From a virus: a stretch of DNA of 31,640 bases. Location of the stretch: IMG/VR virus record IMGVR_UViG_3300028571_000074, positions 1 through 31,640 of that record, one strand, 5' to 3'. Position numbers and translations under genes: made by a program. The notes beneath the pieces are model-generated. The model searched no databases. It saw nothing but the letters and a program-made list of their open reading frames with translations, and was not told the origin of the DNA. This document shows, piece by piece, positions 13,984-21,839 of this stretch; within the stretch, counting starts at the first letter, position 1; every line of letters starts with the position of its first letter.

Positions 13984-14715
13984 ATGTTGTTCGGTACTAA
14001 AAAGTTTATGCTTATGAATTCTGTCGGTGATGGCGGCTCTGGTGGCGGCACTCCTGACGTTAAGCCTGATTCTGGCAATCAGGGTGGAGAGGATTCTGGT
14101 AATCCTCCTAAGGATGGCAACAAGGGCGAAGGTGACGATAGCACAGGTGGCGATCAGAACTTGACTCCTGAACAAACGGCCAAACTAATTAAAGATCTCA
14201 GAGCAGAAAACGCAAAACATCGAACAGAAAAAAATAATCTATCCTCAAAATTTGAAAACATTCAAAAAAAATTAAAACAAGTTTTCGGGGAAGAAGACGA
14301 CGATGCAGAAGCTCCAGACGTTAAAATCGGTAAGCTTGAACAAGAACGAAATTCTATTGCGATCCAGAATACTGTTTTAGTGTTAGCATTAAAACATGGA
14401 ATTTCAGCAGAAAATCTCGAGTTTTTTGAATTCAAGTTTATGAAACAGTTAAACGCTCTTGAGGAAGGAGAGGAGTTCTCGGAAGAAAATTTGGAAGAGA
14501 TCCTAAAGACTATTCCAAAAACTAACGGAACGAAGCCTCCTGCAAATTCGTCAACTGGATCAGGTGGAAAGCCTCCACAGAATGACTCAGGAGATTCAGT
14601 GACTCTTGAGCAGTTTGCAAAGATGGGGCCTCTTGATAAGGATAAACTTTATCGGGAAAAACCAGATACTTATAACAAGCTTTTCACTGAGGCAAAAAAT
14701 AAACGACTTTTATAA
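13984..14715 (+). CDS. Capsid scaffolding protein
   Basis: The product has 243 residues. A low-complexity N-terminal region rich in Gly, Asp and Pro runs to about residue 58. A charged coiled-coil follows (LRAENAKHRTEKNNLSSKFE), then an acidic stretch EEDDDAEA, a helical region and a basic C-terminal end. This layout, placed just before the major capsid gene, is the usual scaffold. The protein guides coat assembly and leaves the prohead before packaging. The ribosome site is strong (AAAGGAG). No protease motif is visible in it. Confidence 0.82.
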   Translation: MLFGTKKFMLMNSVGDGGSGGGTPDVKPDSGNQGGEDSGNPPKDGNKGEGDDSTGGDQNLTPEQTAKLIKDLRAENAKHRTEKNNLSSKFENIQKKLKQVFGEEDDDAEAPDVKIGKLEQERNSIAIQNTVLVLALKHGISAENLEFFEFKFMKQLNALEEGEEFSEENLEEILKTIPKTNGTKPPANSSTGSGGKPPQNDSGDSVTLEQFAKMGPLDKDKLYREKPDTYNKLFTEAKNKRLL

Positions 14716-14734
14716 TTTTTAAGGAGAATTTTTT

Positions 14735-15628
14735 ATGGGTGCAACACACGCAGCAGATTTTGTTTTCGAACCTAAAGTATGGGCAGATCATATTCAAGCT
14801 TATTTTGATCGTTTCTTAGTATTCGGAGCTTTCGCTGTTCGTAACAATGAACTTACTGGCGAAGGAAAAGGGATGACTGTTAATTTCCCTTATTTCAAAG
14901 CAATCGGCGACGCTGAGGAGCCTGCTGAAACTGACGTTTTGACAGTAGATAAACTTGGTGATGATTCTTTTAGTTGTTCAGTTTTTGAAGTTGGTAAAGC
15001 TGTCGGCTTTACAAAAAAATCTTTCAAAAAGTCTGCCGCATCAGCAAATGCTATCATGGCAGAAGCTCAAAGACAGATCGCACGAGTTCACGCTGAAAAA
15101 GTTGATAAGAAACTTTTAACAGAAATCGAAACATCGGGAACAGATGGCTATGTTGCCGCCGCTGATGCTGATTTGATGAACATTCGCAATCTTAATATCG
15201 GTAAAGTAAAAGCTTTTGGAGATAAGCATCGTGAAGCAGTAGTTTGTTTCATGCACTCTCTCCAACTTCTTGATCTTCAAAACGATACTACCTCAGGTTT
15301 TATGAAAGCTGATGCAAACGATCCGTTCAACATGATTAACGGTTTTGCTGGGCGACTTTTGAATATGGCAATCGTTGAAAACGACAACATGACGAAGATC
15401 GCTCCTGCGGGCGCAATCACAAAAGATCGTTATCGTTCAATCATCTGTAAGCCAAACGCTTACGGGATCATCTCTAAACAAGAGATGGAAATGGACAGCG
15501 ATAAAGATATTCTTGCAAGAGAATATATTATCACTGGGAACGAGTGGTATGGTGTTAAAAACTTTGATAAAAAAGTTTCTAACCTTGATAAGAAAATTGC
15601 TTTCGTGACAACTACTTCAAGCAATTAA
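14735..15628 (+). CDS. Major capsid protein
   Basis: The product has 297 residues with an HK97-fold-like pattern. The N-terminus is ADFVFEPKVWADHIQAYFDR, followed by GMTVNFPYFKAIGDAEEP (the E-loop to P-domain part), the long spine-helix region ANAIMAEAQRQIARVHAEK, and the A-domain with FMHSLQLLDLQ. It resembles coat proteins of P22/N4-gp56-like phages. It has the best ribosome site of the window (TAAGGAG) and is followed by a terminator, as expected for the most highly made virion protein. Assignment rests on this pattern and on its position after the scaffold. Confidence 0.88.
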   Translation: MGATHAADFVFEPKVWADHIQAYFDRFLVFGAFAVRNNELTGEGKGMTVNFPYFKAIGDAEEPAETDVLTVDKLGDDSFSCSVFEVGKAVGFTKKSFKKSAASANAIMAEAQRQIARVHAEKVDKKLLTEIETSGTDGYVAAADADLMNIRNLNIGKVKAFGDKHREAVVCFMHSLQLLDLQNDTTSGFMKADANDPFNMINGFAGRLLNMAIVENDNMTKIAPAGAITKDRYRSIICKPNAYGIISKQEMEMDSDKDILAREYIITGNEWYGVKNFDKKVSNLDKKIAFVTTTSSN

Positions 15629-15639
15629 TTTTGCTTTTG

Positions 15640-15669
15640 TGCCGTAGCCTTTATCGGCTACGGCATTTT
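15640..15669 (+). terminator. Rho-independent terminator after the capsid gene
   Basis: A perfect ten-base stem, TGCCGTAGCC (15640-15649) with GGCTACGGCA (15656-15665), encloses a six-base loop and is followed by TTTTATT. It lies 12 bases after the capsid stop, where it would let capsid mRNA accumulate above that of the downstream connector genes. Confidence 0.85.
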
Positions 15670-15684
15670 ATTAAAAGGAGTTTT

Positions 15685-15924
15685 ATGATTTACAGTAGAC
15701 GATATAAGAAAAAAGAAATACCAGTCGCAGAGGAAATTCCTGTCGAAGAAATACCAGTCGCAGAGGAAATTCCTGTCGAAGAAATACCAGTCGCAGAGGA
15801 AATTCCTGTCGAAGAAATACCAGTCGCAGAGGAAATTCCTGTCGAAGAAGAAAAGATTAATACTGATAAAAACGGAATCGAATATACTACAAAAAAGCAT
15901 AACCATAAAAAAGGTAAAAAATAA
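15685..15924 (+). CDS. Small protein with four identical EIPVAEEIPVE repeats
   Basis: The product has 79 residues from ATG 15685, chosen because AAAAGGAG ends five bases before it; an upstream TTG in the frame lies inside the terminator. A basic N-terminus (MIYSRRYKKK) leads into four exact 11-residue repeats EIPVAEEIPVE and then a Lys/His-rich end (KKHNHKKGKK). The repeats are acidic and proline-containing, probably extended rather than globular. The function is unknown. The position after the capsid gene suggests a head decoration or connector linker. Confidence 0.65.
   Translation: MIYSRRYKKKEIPVAEEIPVEEIPVAEEIPVEEIPVAEEIPVEEIPVAEEIPVEEEKINTDKNGIEYTTKKHNHKKGKK
15715..15846 (+). repeat. 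Tandem repeat, 4 x 33 bp, exact
   Basis: Four 33-bp units (15715-15747, 15748-15780, 15781-15813, 15814-15846) are identical at every base and keep the reading frame. Each unit is itself built of two similar halves (EIPVAE and EIPVE). Complete identity points to recent expansion or ongoing correction by slippage or recombination. Confidence 0.97.
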
Positions 15925-16277
15925 TGCTTTCCTCAGAAGACAAACATAGGATTGTTTTTGCCCTTGGATACATGGGTGGGGTTTTAGATCCTATCAATGT
16001 AAATTACAATTCAATCGTGAATGATCGTTTAAATGGGCTTTCTCAATATACAGAGGAACGGGCCGTAAAACTTGTTACCCAAATTGAGAAGGTAAAAGAT
16101 CATCTTGAATCGTCAATGATAAAAGGTAACGTAAAGCAGATTGATGATATTACTCTCGATAATTCGCTTGGTGATTCTTTGGCAAAAAAAGAGTTAAAGC
16201 GTTTGTCTAGGGAACTATCGTTGATTTTAGATATCCCATTAATCGGTTTTTCATCATCGGTGAACGTAATATGCTGA
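15924..16277 (+). CDS. Putative head-tail connector (adaptor) protein
   Basis: The product has 117 residues and is mainly helical (LSSEDKHRIVFALGYMGG...YTEERAVKLVTQIEKVKDHL...LAKKELKRLSREL). The gene follows the capsid region and precedes another connector-like gene, where adaptor proteins such as SPP1 gp15 or HK97 gp6 are found. The size and helical content fit, but I see no diagnostic motif, so the role is from context. The start overlaps the previous stop by one base (TAATG) and the end overlaps the next gene by seven. Confidence 0.55.
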   Translation: MLSSEDKHRIVFALGYMGGVLDPINVNYNSIVNDRLNGLSQYTEERAVKLVTQIEKVKDHLESSMIKGNVKQIDDITLDNSLGDSLAKKELKRLSRELSLILDIPLIGFSSSVNVIC

Positions 16278-16666
16278 TAGATAATGTCGATTCCATTCTT
16301 GGACTTAGGGACGATATAGGCGCAGTAAAAAGCCCTGTATTTATCGTCACAAGGACATGGGGCGAACAAAAGGGAGTGGGCGTTCCAACTGACGTTAAAA
16401 CGCAGATTTTGCCTTCTCCTCGCATTGTCGAAATGTCGCATGATATGAGACTTCGAGAAGGTGGATTTGTTAAGCAAGGAGACATTATTTTAAAAATGAT
16501 CTCAAAGGAATCTTATAAGGAAACGGACATAGATCTTTCTGTACCAAGTGACAAGGTGGAAAAATACTACCTAGTTAAAAATGCACTCTATGAGATAGTT
16601 TCTGTAGTTGATAAGTATGTTGTCTTTCAAGTTCATCTAAGAAGGACGTTAAAAAAATGGCAGTAG
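16271..16666 (+). CDS. Putative head-closure/stopper connector protein
   Basis: The product has 131 residues and is rich in beta structure. The central part ILPSPRIVEMSHDMRLREGG followed by FVKQGDIILKMISKESY suggests a small beta-barrel, as in head-closure proteins (SPP1 gp16-like). It lies second after the capsid block. I do not recognise a specific family and assign it from order, size and predicted fold. It overlaps the next small gene by ten bases. Confidence 0.5.
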   Translation: MLIDNVDSILGLRDDIGAVKSPVFIVTRTWGEQKGVGVPTDVKTQILPSPRIVEMSHDMRLREGGFVKQGDIILKMISKESYKETDIDLSVPSDKVEKYYLVKNALYEIVSVVDKYVVFQVHLRRTLKKWQ

Positions 16667-16830
16667 CAAATCAAGTAAGCACAGGAAACTTTTCTTTTTC
16701 TTATATTCCATCGGACGTTCAAATAACGATAGGAAGTGGACAGCAAATGCTAGTGAATGAATCCATAAAGATTGATGGAGAAGTAATCGTTGAAGAAAGT
16801 GGAGAAATAGTATGTTTGACTTCCAATTAA
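16657..16830 (+). CDS. Small beta-rich structural protein, 57 residues
   Basis: ATG 16657 is preceded by AAGGA (16642-16646). The frame runs to TAA 16828-16830, overlapping the gene before by ten bases and the gene after by 19. The sequence alternates polar and hydrophobic residues (STGNFSFSYIPSDVQITIG, then ESIKIDGEVIVEESGEIV), as in small beta-sheet proteins found beside phage fibre genes. No catalytic motif is seen. It starts the fibre module and is probably a minor virion protein. Confidence 0.6.
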   Translation: MAVANQVSTGNFSFSYIPSDVQITIGSGQQMLVNESIKIDGEVIVEESGEIVCLTSN

Positions 16831-17936
16831 TAGATCCTGCGAACGTACCAAATCCAGTATTAGGAAGAGGAAAAACTTTCCTTGGATTAGATGGAGTTTT
16901 ACGAACTAAAAAATCTACTGGAGAAGTAGTCACTTATCAAACTGGATTATCTCCAGAGGACGTACAAGACATCGTGGGTGCCATGCTCACAAATTCTTCT
17001 ACCATTCAGCTTATTTATGATGATGGAACAAATTCATTTTCTGCGGTAGTCGTTCAATCTGGAATCACCCACAGCAATTTATCAAGCTTGAATGCAGACG
17101 ATCATCCTCAGTATTTAAACACAACAAGAGGGAATTTATTATATTATACAAAAACTTTATTGGACAACGGACAACTTGACTCAAGATATTTTACAGAAGC
17201 GGAAGTAACGAGCTTAGTAAATTCAAGAATAGCATCATCAGAGAAGGGAGCCGCTAACGGAGTACCAACACTTGATGCAACTATAAAAATACCTATAGCG
17301 CAAATTCCTGCACTTCCTTATGCGCCTACAGTTCACACACACACATCAGCATCTATCACTGATTTTTCATCAGCAGTAAAAGCTATAGGAGATTCTTTTT
17401 ATTCTCTCCTTGGTCACATTCACTCACTAGCAACAAACTTGACTGATGGCTTTATGAGCGCATCAGATAAAGCTAAACTTGATGGTATTATTTCAGACGT
17501 TATCAAGTTTACTACTACCGCATTAACAAACACATCAAACGCAACTTTTCAAACTATCACAGAGCTTGCAATTCCAGTTACAGCAGGAAAAAGATATAAA
17601 TTCAAATATGATTTAATCTTTGATTCAAATAATACGAATACTGGTATTGGAATGAGCATTGGAGGATCTGCGACTGGATCTCTTCGAGCTATAGCAGAAG
17701 CTCCAATTTCAAATACAGCAGGGACGGCAAATAAATTTTGTGGGCCATTATCAGCATTAAACGGAGTTGTCACATCATCGGCAACTGGTGCAACTGGAAC
17801 ACAATATATCGCAGAAATAGAGGGAATATTTACCGCAACGACGAGCGGAGAAATTTATCCTCAGTTCAGATCTGAAACTAACGGAACACAAGTGAGAATA
17901 AATGTAGACTCTTTTGGCGTTTACAAGGAATTTTAA
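16812..17936 (+). CDS. Tail fibre-like protein
   Basis: The product has 374 residues. Fibre-type signatures are present: NADDHPQYLNTTRGN, PTVHTHTSASITDF and GHIHSLATNLTDGFMSASDK, the His-containing turns that bind metal or stabilise trimers in phage fibres, followed by the DKAKLDGI segment known from many fibre proteins. The C-terminal 150 residues are Thr/Ser/Gly-rich beta structure and may bind the host surface. It begins within the end of the preceding small gene and ends directly before its likely partner. Its location upstream of the tail genes is unusual, since fibres commonly follow the baseplate. Confidence 0.78.
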   Translation: MFDFQLIDPANVPNPVLGRGKTFLGLDGVLRTKKSTGEVVTYQTGLSPEDVQDIVGAMLTNSSTIQLIYDDGTNSFSAVVVQSGITHSNLSSLNADDHPQYLNTTRGNLLYYTKTLLDNGQLDSRYFTEAEVTSLVNSRIASSEKGAANGVPTLDATIKIPIAQIPALPYAPTVHTHTSASITDFSSAVKAIGDSFYSLLGHIHSLATNLTDGFMSASDKAKLDGIISDVIKFTTTALTNTSNATFQTITELAIPVTAGKRYKFKYDLIFDSNNTNTGIGMSIGGSATGSLRAIAEAPISNTAGTANKFCGPLSALNGVVTSSATGATGTQYIAEIEGIFTATTSGEIYPQFRSETNGTQVRINVDSFGVYKEF

Positions 17937-18395
17937 ATGATTGGATATTTAACACAATTACACAATCCAGATAACAAAACACTTCCTGACGCTTGCCCTT
18001 GGATGTCATGGCACTATCAAGAAGGTGTTTCACTTCCAAACGATGCAATTATTGTAACAGACGAAGAATATTCGGAATTAGTGGCATATTATGCGCCAAT
18101 GATAACATCACAAAAACGTCGCGAAATGTACGAAAAAAGGGCCGCTATAAAAGACTCTCTTATCGGAATTATGAACGATAATAATGTTGCAAGGATTGAA
18201 GCAGGGATATGGACTGTTGATCTTTTAAAAGGAATTTTATCAGATCCACACATGGAAGCGGCTTCTTCTTATGTTGATAAATTAAGTTTTGAGCTGGCCA
18301 TACAAGAAATATCTTTAGCAACAAATCCACTATTAACGAATGAAATAAAGTCAGAATATATTTCACTTTTAATGTCGAACTTATTTAAGGATTAA
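17937..18395 (+). CDS. Hypothetical protein, possible fibre assembly partner
   Basis: The product has 152 residues. It starts directly after the fibre stop. The N-terminus ACPWMSWHYQEGVSLPNDAI followed by IVTDEEYSELVAYYAP resembles the opening of tail-fibre assembly proteins. The rest is helical with acidic and hydrophobic residues. Such chaperones usually follow the fibre gene, as here. The resemblance is weak and the function remains a guess. Confidence 0.5.
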   Translation: MIGYLTQLHNPDNKTLPDACPWMSWHYQEGVSLPNDAIIVTDEEYSELVAYYAPMITSQKRREMYEKRAAIKDSLIGIMNDNNVARIEAGIWTVDLLKGILSDPHMEAASSYVDKLSFELAIQEISLATNPLLTNEIKSEYISLLMSNLFKD

Positions 18396-18397
18396 CT

Positions 18398-18754
18398 TTG
18401 AAGCTTTATCGAAGTACAGACAGAAAATTTTTGACATTGAAGCTTTTTGATCAAAGCTCCAGTAAGTTTATTAGGGCAACTATATTCGATCATAATATGA
18501 GTTTTCTATATGCTGTTTCTCTTGCCCATATTTTTGAAGGATTTTATTCTTTTGAGGTAGCATTGCCAGTAGGGTCATACAGCATAGTTTATCAAGTATT
18601 TAAAAATGCACTTTTTACGGAAAGAGATAAAGGTTATGCTGATTCAGAGGAACAAGTTGTGATTAGCGAATTAGATGGACTTATTTCTAATGCCGTTAAT
18701 TCAATTTCTGATAAGATAGACGATAACGATGGAATGATTGGACTTTCTTGTTAA
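18398..18754 (+). CDS. Small beta-sandwich virion protein
   Basis: The product has 118 residues from TTG 18398, with AAGGA at 18387-18391. The body looks like one Ig- or fibronectin-like sandwich: KFLTLKLFDQSSSKFIRATI, then FYSFEVALPVGSYSIVYQVF. A helical tail follows (ISNAVNSISDKIDD). Similar sandwich patterns recur at the start of the next two proteins, so the three appear to be diverged modules. It is probably part of the tail-surface fibre assembly, with no enzymatic role visible. Confidence 0.55.
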   Translation: MKLYRSTDRKFLTLKLFDQSSSKFIRATIFDHNMSFLYAVSLAHIFEGFYSFEVALPVGSYSIVYQVFKNALFTERDKGYADSEEQVVISELDGLISNAVNSISDKIDDNDGMIGLSC

Positions 18755-18777
18755 AAATTTAAAAAAAGAGGAGATCT

Positions 18778-19977
18778 ATGAGCATCACAAGGAACGAAAA
18801 ATTTAAGTACGTCTCGCGAAACGCCGAGACTGGATTAACAAACGTAGTCGCTAAAGTAAGACGTAATGGAATTTACGTTTTAGGAACAGACACGACTCCA
18901 CTACCATTGACAGAAATTGATAACGGCCAGTATGAATTAACTTTGACCGCATCACAGTTAAACCTTGCAGGCGGTGCAGGCTACTACGATCTTTACATTA
19001 ACTCAGCTACAAGAAACGCTCCTGCGATCTCTTCTCGTTATGTCACAGAAAAAGATAACGATGAACTTTTTACAAAGATTGATGGAGTAGAAACAAAGAT
19101 TGATTCAGTTCAAGCAGACACAAATGCGATTCAGTCAGATCTTACATCGGTAAAGGCAACTGTTGAAGATACAAATACAGAAGTAAAATCCCCTATTCAT
19201 GGATTGGGCCAATTAAAAACTTTAGTTGATATGATTCAGTCTACTGTTTCAAATATCTCTAACGTGGCACGATTCGCGGCTTTCATGCCATCAAATATGA
19301 TTCGCCCATCAGCAGGGAATCGCCGTTATAGAGTTGAAATGAGACTTTTCGATACTAACGGAAATATGGAAGATCCAGATGGAAACATTACTGTTGGAGT
19401 AAAAGACGAAGCAGGGAACAGCAGAAATGCTTACCTCGTCGGATCTGTTGCAGGCGCGGCGGTAGCGGCGGCAAGAGCTTCATTAGGTGTTTTTAGCGTT
19501 GACGTTGATCTTCCAAGCACAGCAGACCTTGAGCAACTTATCTTCAATTTTGACTATGCCGAAAATGCGATTCCTTTCAGTCAAGTTGGAACAACGCAAG
19601 TTATCGAAGAGATACAAGCATCAGGCCTCGCGCTTGAAGCAACTTCGCAAGAGATCCTTTTAGATACATCAGACGTTCAGCCTAGAGTTGTCGATATTCA
19701 AGCAAAGGTAAATGATGCAAATATCGGTTTAGGTGCTTTAAAAGCCCTAATGCTCACAATTGAGAACTATGTAAACACAAACAACGATATTCTAAGTAAT
19801 GCTACTTATGGTCTTAGTGCCCTTCAAGTTGAGCTTGCAACAAAAGCATCACAAGCTTCGATAACAGCATTGAGCACAAGAATGACAAACGAGATCCTTG
19901 GTGTAGGACATGATCCTGCGGTTGACAGTCAAAAAGCTATTTCAGATAGAACTTTCTTCGGTGGGGCGGTTTGCTAA
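18778..19977 (+). CDS. Fibre-like structural protein with beta-sandwich and coiled-coil parts
   Basis: The product has 399 residues; the ribosome site AGAGGAG is strong. The order is an N-terminal sandwich (about 1-90, ending SSRYVTEKD), a coiled-coil (LFTKIDGVETKIDSVQADTN and IQSDLTSVKATVED, about 95-150), a second sandwich (about 175-275: RRYRVEMRLFDTNGN...GVFSVDVDLPST) and a second coil (about 285-380). Alternating coils and sandwiches are typical of trimeric fibres or whiskers. The C-terminus is short and not receptor-like, so it may be a shaft or connector. The stop overlaps the following start (TAATG). Confidence 0.62.
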   Translation: MSITRNEKFKYVSRNAETGLTNVVAKVRRNGIYVLGTDTTPLPLTEIDNGQYELTLTASQLNLAGGAGYYDLYINSATRNAPAISSRYVTEKDNDELFTKIDGVETKIDSVQADTNAIQSDLTSVKATVEDTNTEVKSPIHGLGQLKTLVDMIQSTVSNISNVARFAAFMPSNMIRPSAGNRRYRVEMRLFDTNGNMEDPDGNITVGVKDEAGNSRNAYLVGSVAGAAVAAARASLGVFSVDVDLPSTADLEQLIFNFDYAENAIPFSQVGTTQVIEEIQASGLALEATSQEILLDTSDVQPRVVDIQAKVNDANIGLGALKALMLTIENYVNTNNDILSNATYGLSALQVELATKASQASITALSTRMTNEILGVGHDPAVDSQKAISDRTFFGGAVC

Positions 19978-20474
19978 TGATTGGAATTCTAGGAAGGAAT
20001 TATAAATTTACTTATGGGGCCAGAAATTTTGTTTCTGGCCTCTCAATTACTGCATCGGTAATTAAGCCAGATGGATCTCTTTTAGGAAACTATAGTTTGA
20101 CTGAATTTTCTTATGCAAGCATGAAGGGAATCTACTTCTTTGATATGGTGACAAGCGATTCAATGGAAGAAGGAGAGTATTCTGTTGTCGTTGTCGAAGG
20201 TACTTATAAGAATCATTCAAAAGTAACAATGAGATTATCTTTCGGCGGTAGCGGAAATATAATTCAAGATGAAAAAGTTTTAGGGATAATTTCAGCATCA
20301 TCTATTGTCGGAGTCGTTGAAAACGTAAGACAAATTTTAGTAAGTATCCCAAACGTAAATTTAATTGGAAAAATAAATCTTCAAGAATCCCTTATAGGGA
20401 AAATCAAAGATGAGAAAATAACAGCAATACTTAATTACAAAAGTTTAACAGGGGTAATCTCATGCTCAAAATAG
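19977..20474 (+). CDS. Beta-sandwich virion protein
   Basis: The product has 165 residues from ATG 19977; a TTG two codons upstream lies inside the previous gene. The N-terminal domain (about 1-90) reads GRNYKFTYGARNFVSGLSIT and GEYSVVVVEGTYKNHSKVTM, the same sandwich type as its two upstream neighbours. Residues 100-165 are Ile/Val-rich with repeating short strands (GIISASSIVGVV, LIGKINLQESLIGKI). A strong hairpin lies in its early codons (20018-20040). The function is structural by context only. Confidence 0.55.
   Translation: MIGILGRNYKFTYGARNFVSGLSITASVIKPDGSLLGNYSLTEFSYASMKGIYFFDMVTSDSMEEGEYSVVVVEGTYKNHSKVTMRLSFGGSGNIIQDEKVLGIISASSIVGVVENVRQILVSIPNVNLIGKINLQESLIGKIKDEKITAILNYKSLTGVISCSK
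20018..20040 (+). other. Strong hairpin inside early codons of a beta-sandwich gene
   Basis: GGCCAGAAA (20018-20026) and TTTCTGGCC (20032-20040) form a perfect nine-base stem with a TTTTG loop, about 40 bases after the start codon at 19977. It could slow translation or end transcription weakly; no T-run follows. Confidence 0.5.
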
Positions 20475-20794
20475 TTGTTGGTGAGGATAAAAAAATTCCA
20501 GTGCATCTTCAATTTGAAGATGGAAAAGTAAAGAACTTAACAAACGTAACAGAGATCAGCGCGATCTTTATTAAGACTGATGGATCAAAACTCACGAAAA
20601 CAAAAACAGGTGGGGCCATAACGATTGAAGACGACATACCACAAAACGGAAATATAATTATTGCCCTTGGTGATGTAGACACCACACTTTTAAAAGTAAA
20701 TGCTAAAGCATCTTTTGAAATTGAAATTGACGAAGGTACAGATAAAACAATCGTTCAAATAATTGAGCAACTTGAAATCGTTAAGAGGATCTAA
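20462..20794 (+). CDS. Small beta-sandwich protein, BppU-like
   Basis: The product has 110 residues. The pattern MLKIVVGEDKKIPVHLQFED...AIFIKTDGSKL...IEDDIPQNGNIIIALG...ASFEIEIDEG resembles the N-terminal domain of BppU-type baseplate upper proteins, which attach fibres to a tail. It overlaps the previous gene by 13 bases and the next by one. It is the last gene of the fibre module and could be the adaptor that anchors fibres. The match is pattern-based. Confidence 0.5.
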   Translation: MLKIVVGEDKKIPVHLQFEDGKVKNLTNVTEISAIFIKTDGSKLTKTKTGGAITIEDDIPQNGNIIIALGDVDTTLLKVNAKASFEIEIDEGTDKTIVQIIEQLEIVKRI

Positions 20795-21243
20795 TGTCCA
20801 TAGTAGTGAGCCTCGAAAAATTTTCAAAAGAACTTGATAAGCTTTCAAAAGAGAGTATAGATAAATTTAAAATATCTGTAGTCGATACTCTTTATGAATA
20901 CCTCCCAAGACTCGTTGAAAAATCTCCTGTTGATACAGGCCTCTATGCTCAGTCATGGAGAGTCGAAGTCACAGAAAAAACGGCTTCACTTGGAAACCTT
21001 GCTCCTTACGCTCCAATAATTGAATTCGGGGCCAGACCTTTTACGCCTCCTTTACGGCCTCTTTTGGAATGGGCGAGAAGAGTATTAAAAAAATCAACTA
21101 TTGATGATGAATGTTATGCTTTAGCGCGAGGGATTCAAAGAAAGTTTGCGGCACATGGAATGGAACCAAAACATATTTTAACAAATTCAATTCCAGAAAT
21201 TATCGAATCAATTACAAAGAAGATGAGGGGCAACTTAAAATGA
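20794..21243 (+). CDS. Tail completion/neck protein, HK97 gp10-like
   Basis: The product has 149 residues. The family pattern is clear: PRLVEKSPVDTGLYAQSWRV, then NLAPYAPIIEFGARPFTPPL. Relatives (HK97 gp10, lambda gpZ) join the tail to the head connector. The C-terminal part is basic and helical. It overlaps the gene before by one base and the tail terminator-like gene by four (ATGA). The position just before terminator and sheath is canonical for contractile phages. Confidence 0.82.
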   Translation: MSIVVSLEKFSKELDKLSKESIDKFKISVVDTLYEYLPRLVEKSPVDTGLYAQSWRVEVTEKTASLGNLAPYAPIIEFGARPFTPPLRPLLEWARRVLKKSTIDDECYALARGIQRKFAAHGMEPKHILTNSIPEIIESITKKMRGNLK

Positions 21244-21827
21244 AAAATTTATTAAAGGCCCTTGGAGAAGACATTCTCATAAAGATACCAGAAATTAAGA
21301 AATTTCATAACCAATGGCCATCAGGACAAGAGGCCCTTGATATGCCTTGCATCTCATTGGTGACTGTTGGAAAGCCCATTATTACAAAGAGATTCCCTAC
21401 ACGAATAAGCGAAACTGCTCTTGAAGGTAACAAGGTAGTTTCTCGATATATCACAGGACAATGGGAGCATAATATTCAATTGGATCTCTGGTGCGAATAT
21501 AAAGAAACGAGAGAAAAGTTATTGATGCAGATAGTCGATTATTTTGATTCTCAATTCAAAGAGTCTGCAGGGCCTCAGGGTTTAAGACTCGTAATACCCG
21601 AATACTTTGATTCAATTGCAAGCTATATCCTTACGGGTTACACTAATCTTGATAGCGAGGATTCATCGAAATTGTCAGAATTTAGAGTAAAGTTTGACAT
21701 TATTGCAGATAGTCCGAAAATAACAGAGAGAGAAGAATATCTGATGAAGCAATTCATAGTAAAAAACAGAGTAGATGAATTCGTTGATATTGATAACGAT
21801 GTAACAAATGAAGAAAAAATTTTTTAA
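21240..21827 (+). CDS. Putative tail terminator protein
   Basis: The product has 195 residues from ATG 21240, chosen because it overlaps the previous stop as ATGA and has GAGGGG upstream; an earlier in-frame ATG at 21111 lies deep in the neck gene. The segment GQWEHNIQLDLWCEYKETRE and the two following helices resemble tail terminator proteins, which cap the tail tube and sheath end. The assignment leans on its place between the neck and sheath genes. A strongly acidic C-terminus (DEFVDIDNDVTNEEKIF) is unusual. Confidence 0.65.
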   Translation: MKNLLKALGEDILIKIPEIKKFHNQWPSGQEALDMPCISLVTVGKPIITKRFPTRISETALEGNKVVSRYITGQWEHNIQLDLWCEYKETREKLLMQIVDYFDSQFKESAGPQGLRLVIPEYFDSIASYILTGYTNLDSEDSSKLSEFRVKFDIIADSPKITEREEYLMKQFIVKNRVDEFVDIDNDVTNEEKIF

Positions 21828-21839
21828 GGGAGATTTAAA

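Noticed and set aside
15715-15846. Four direct repeats resembling a CRISPR array
   Set aside because: The units are adjacent with no spacers, are in frame and encode EIPVAEEIPVE, so this is a coding minisatellite.
15658-15906. Minus-strand open frame across the repeat
   Set aside because: It is the shadow of the 33-bp repeats, which lack stops on the other strand; there is no ribosome site and the Phe/Cys/Trp-rich repeat composition is unlike a real protein.
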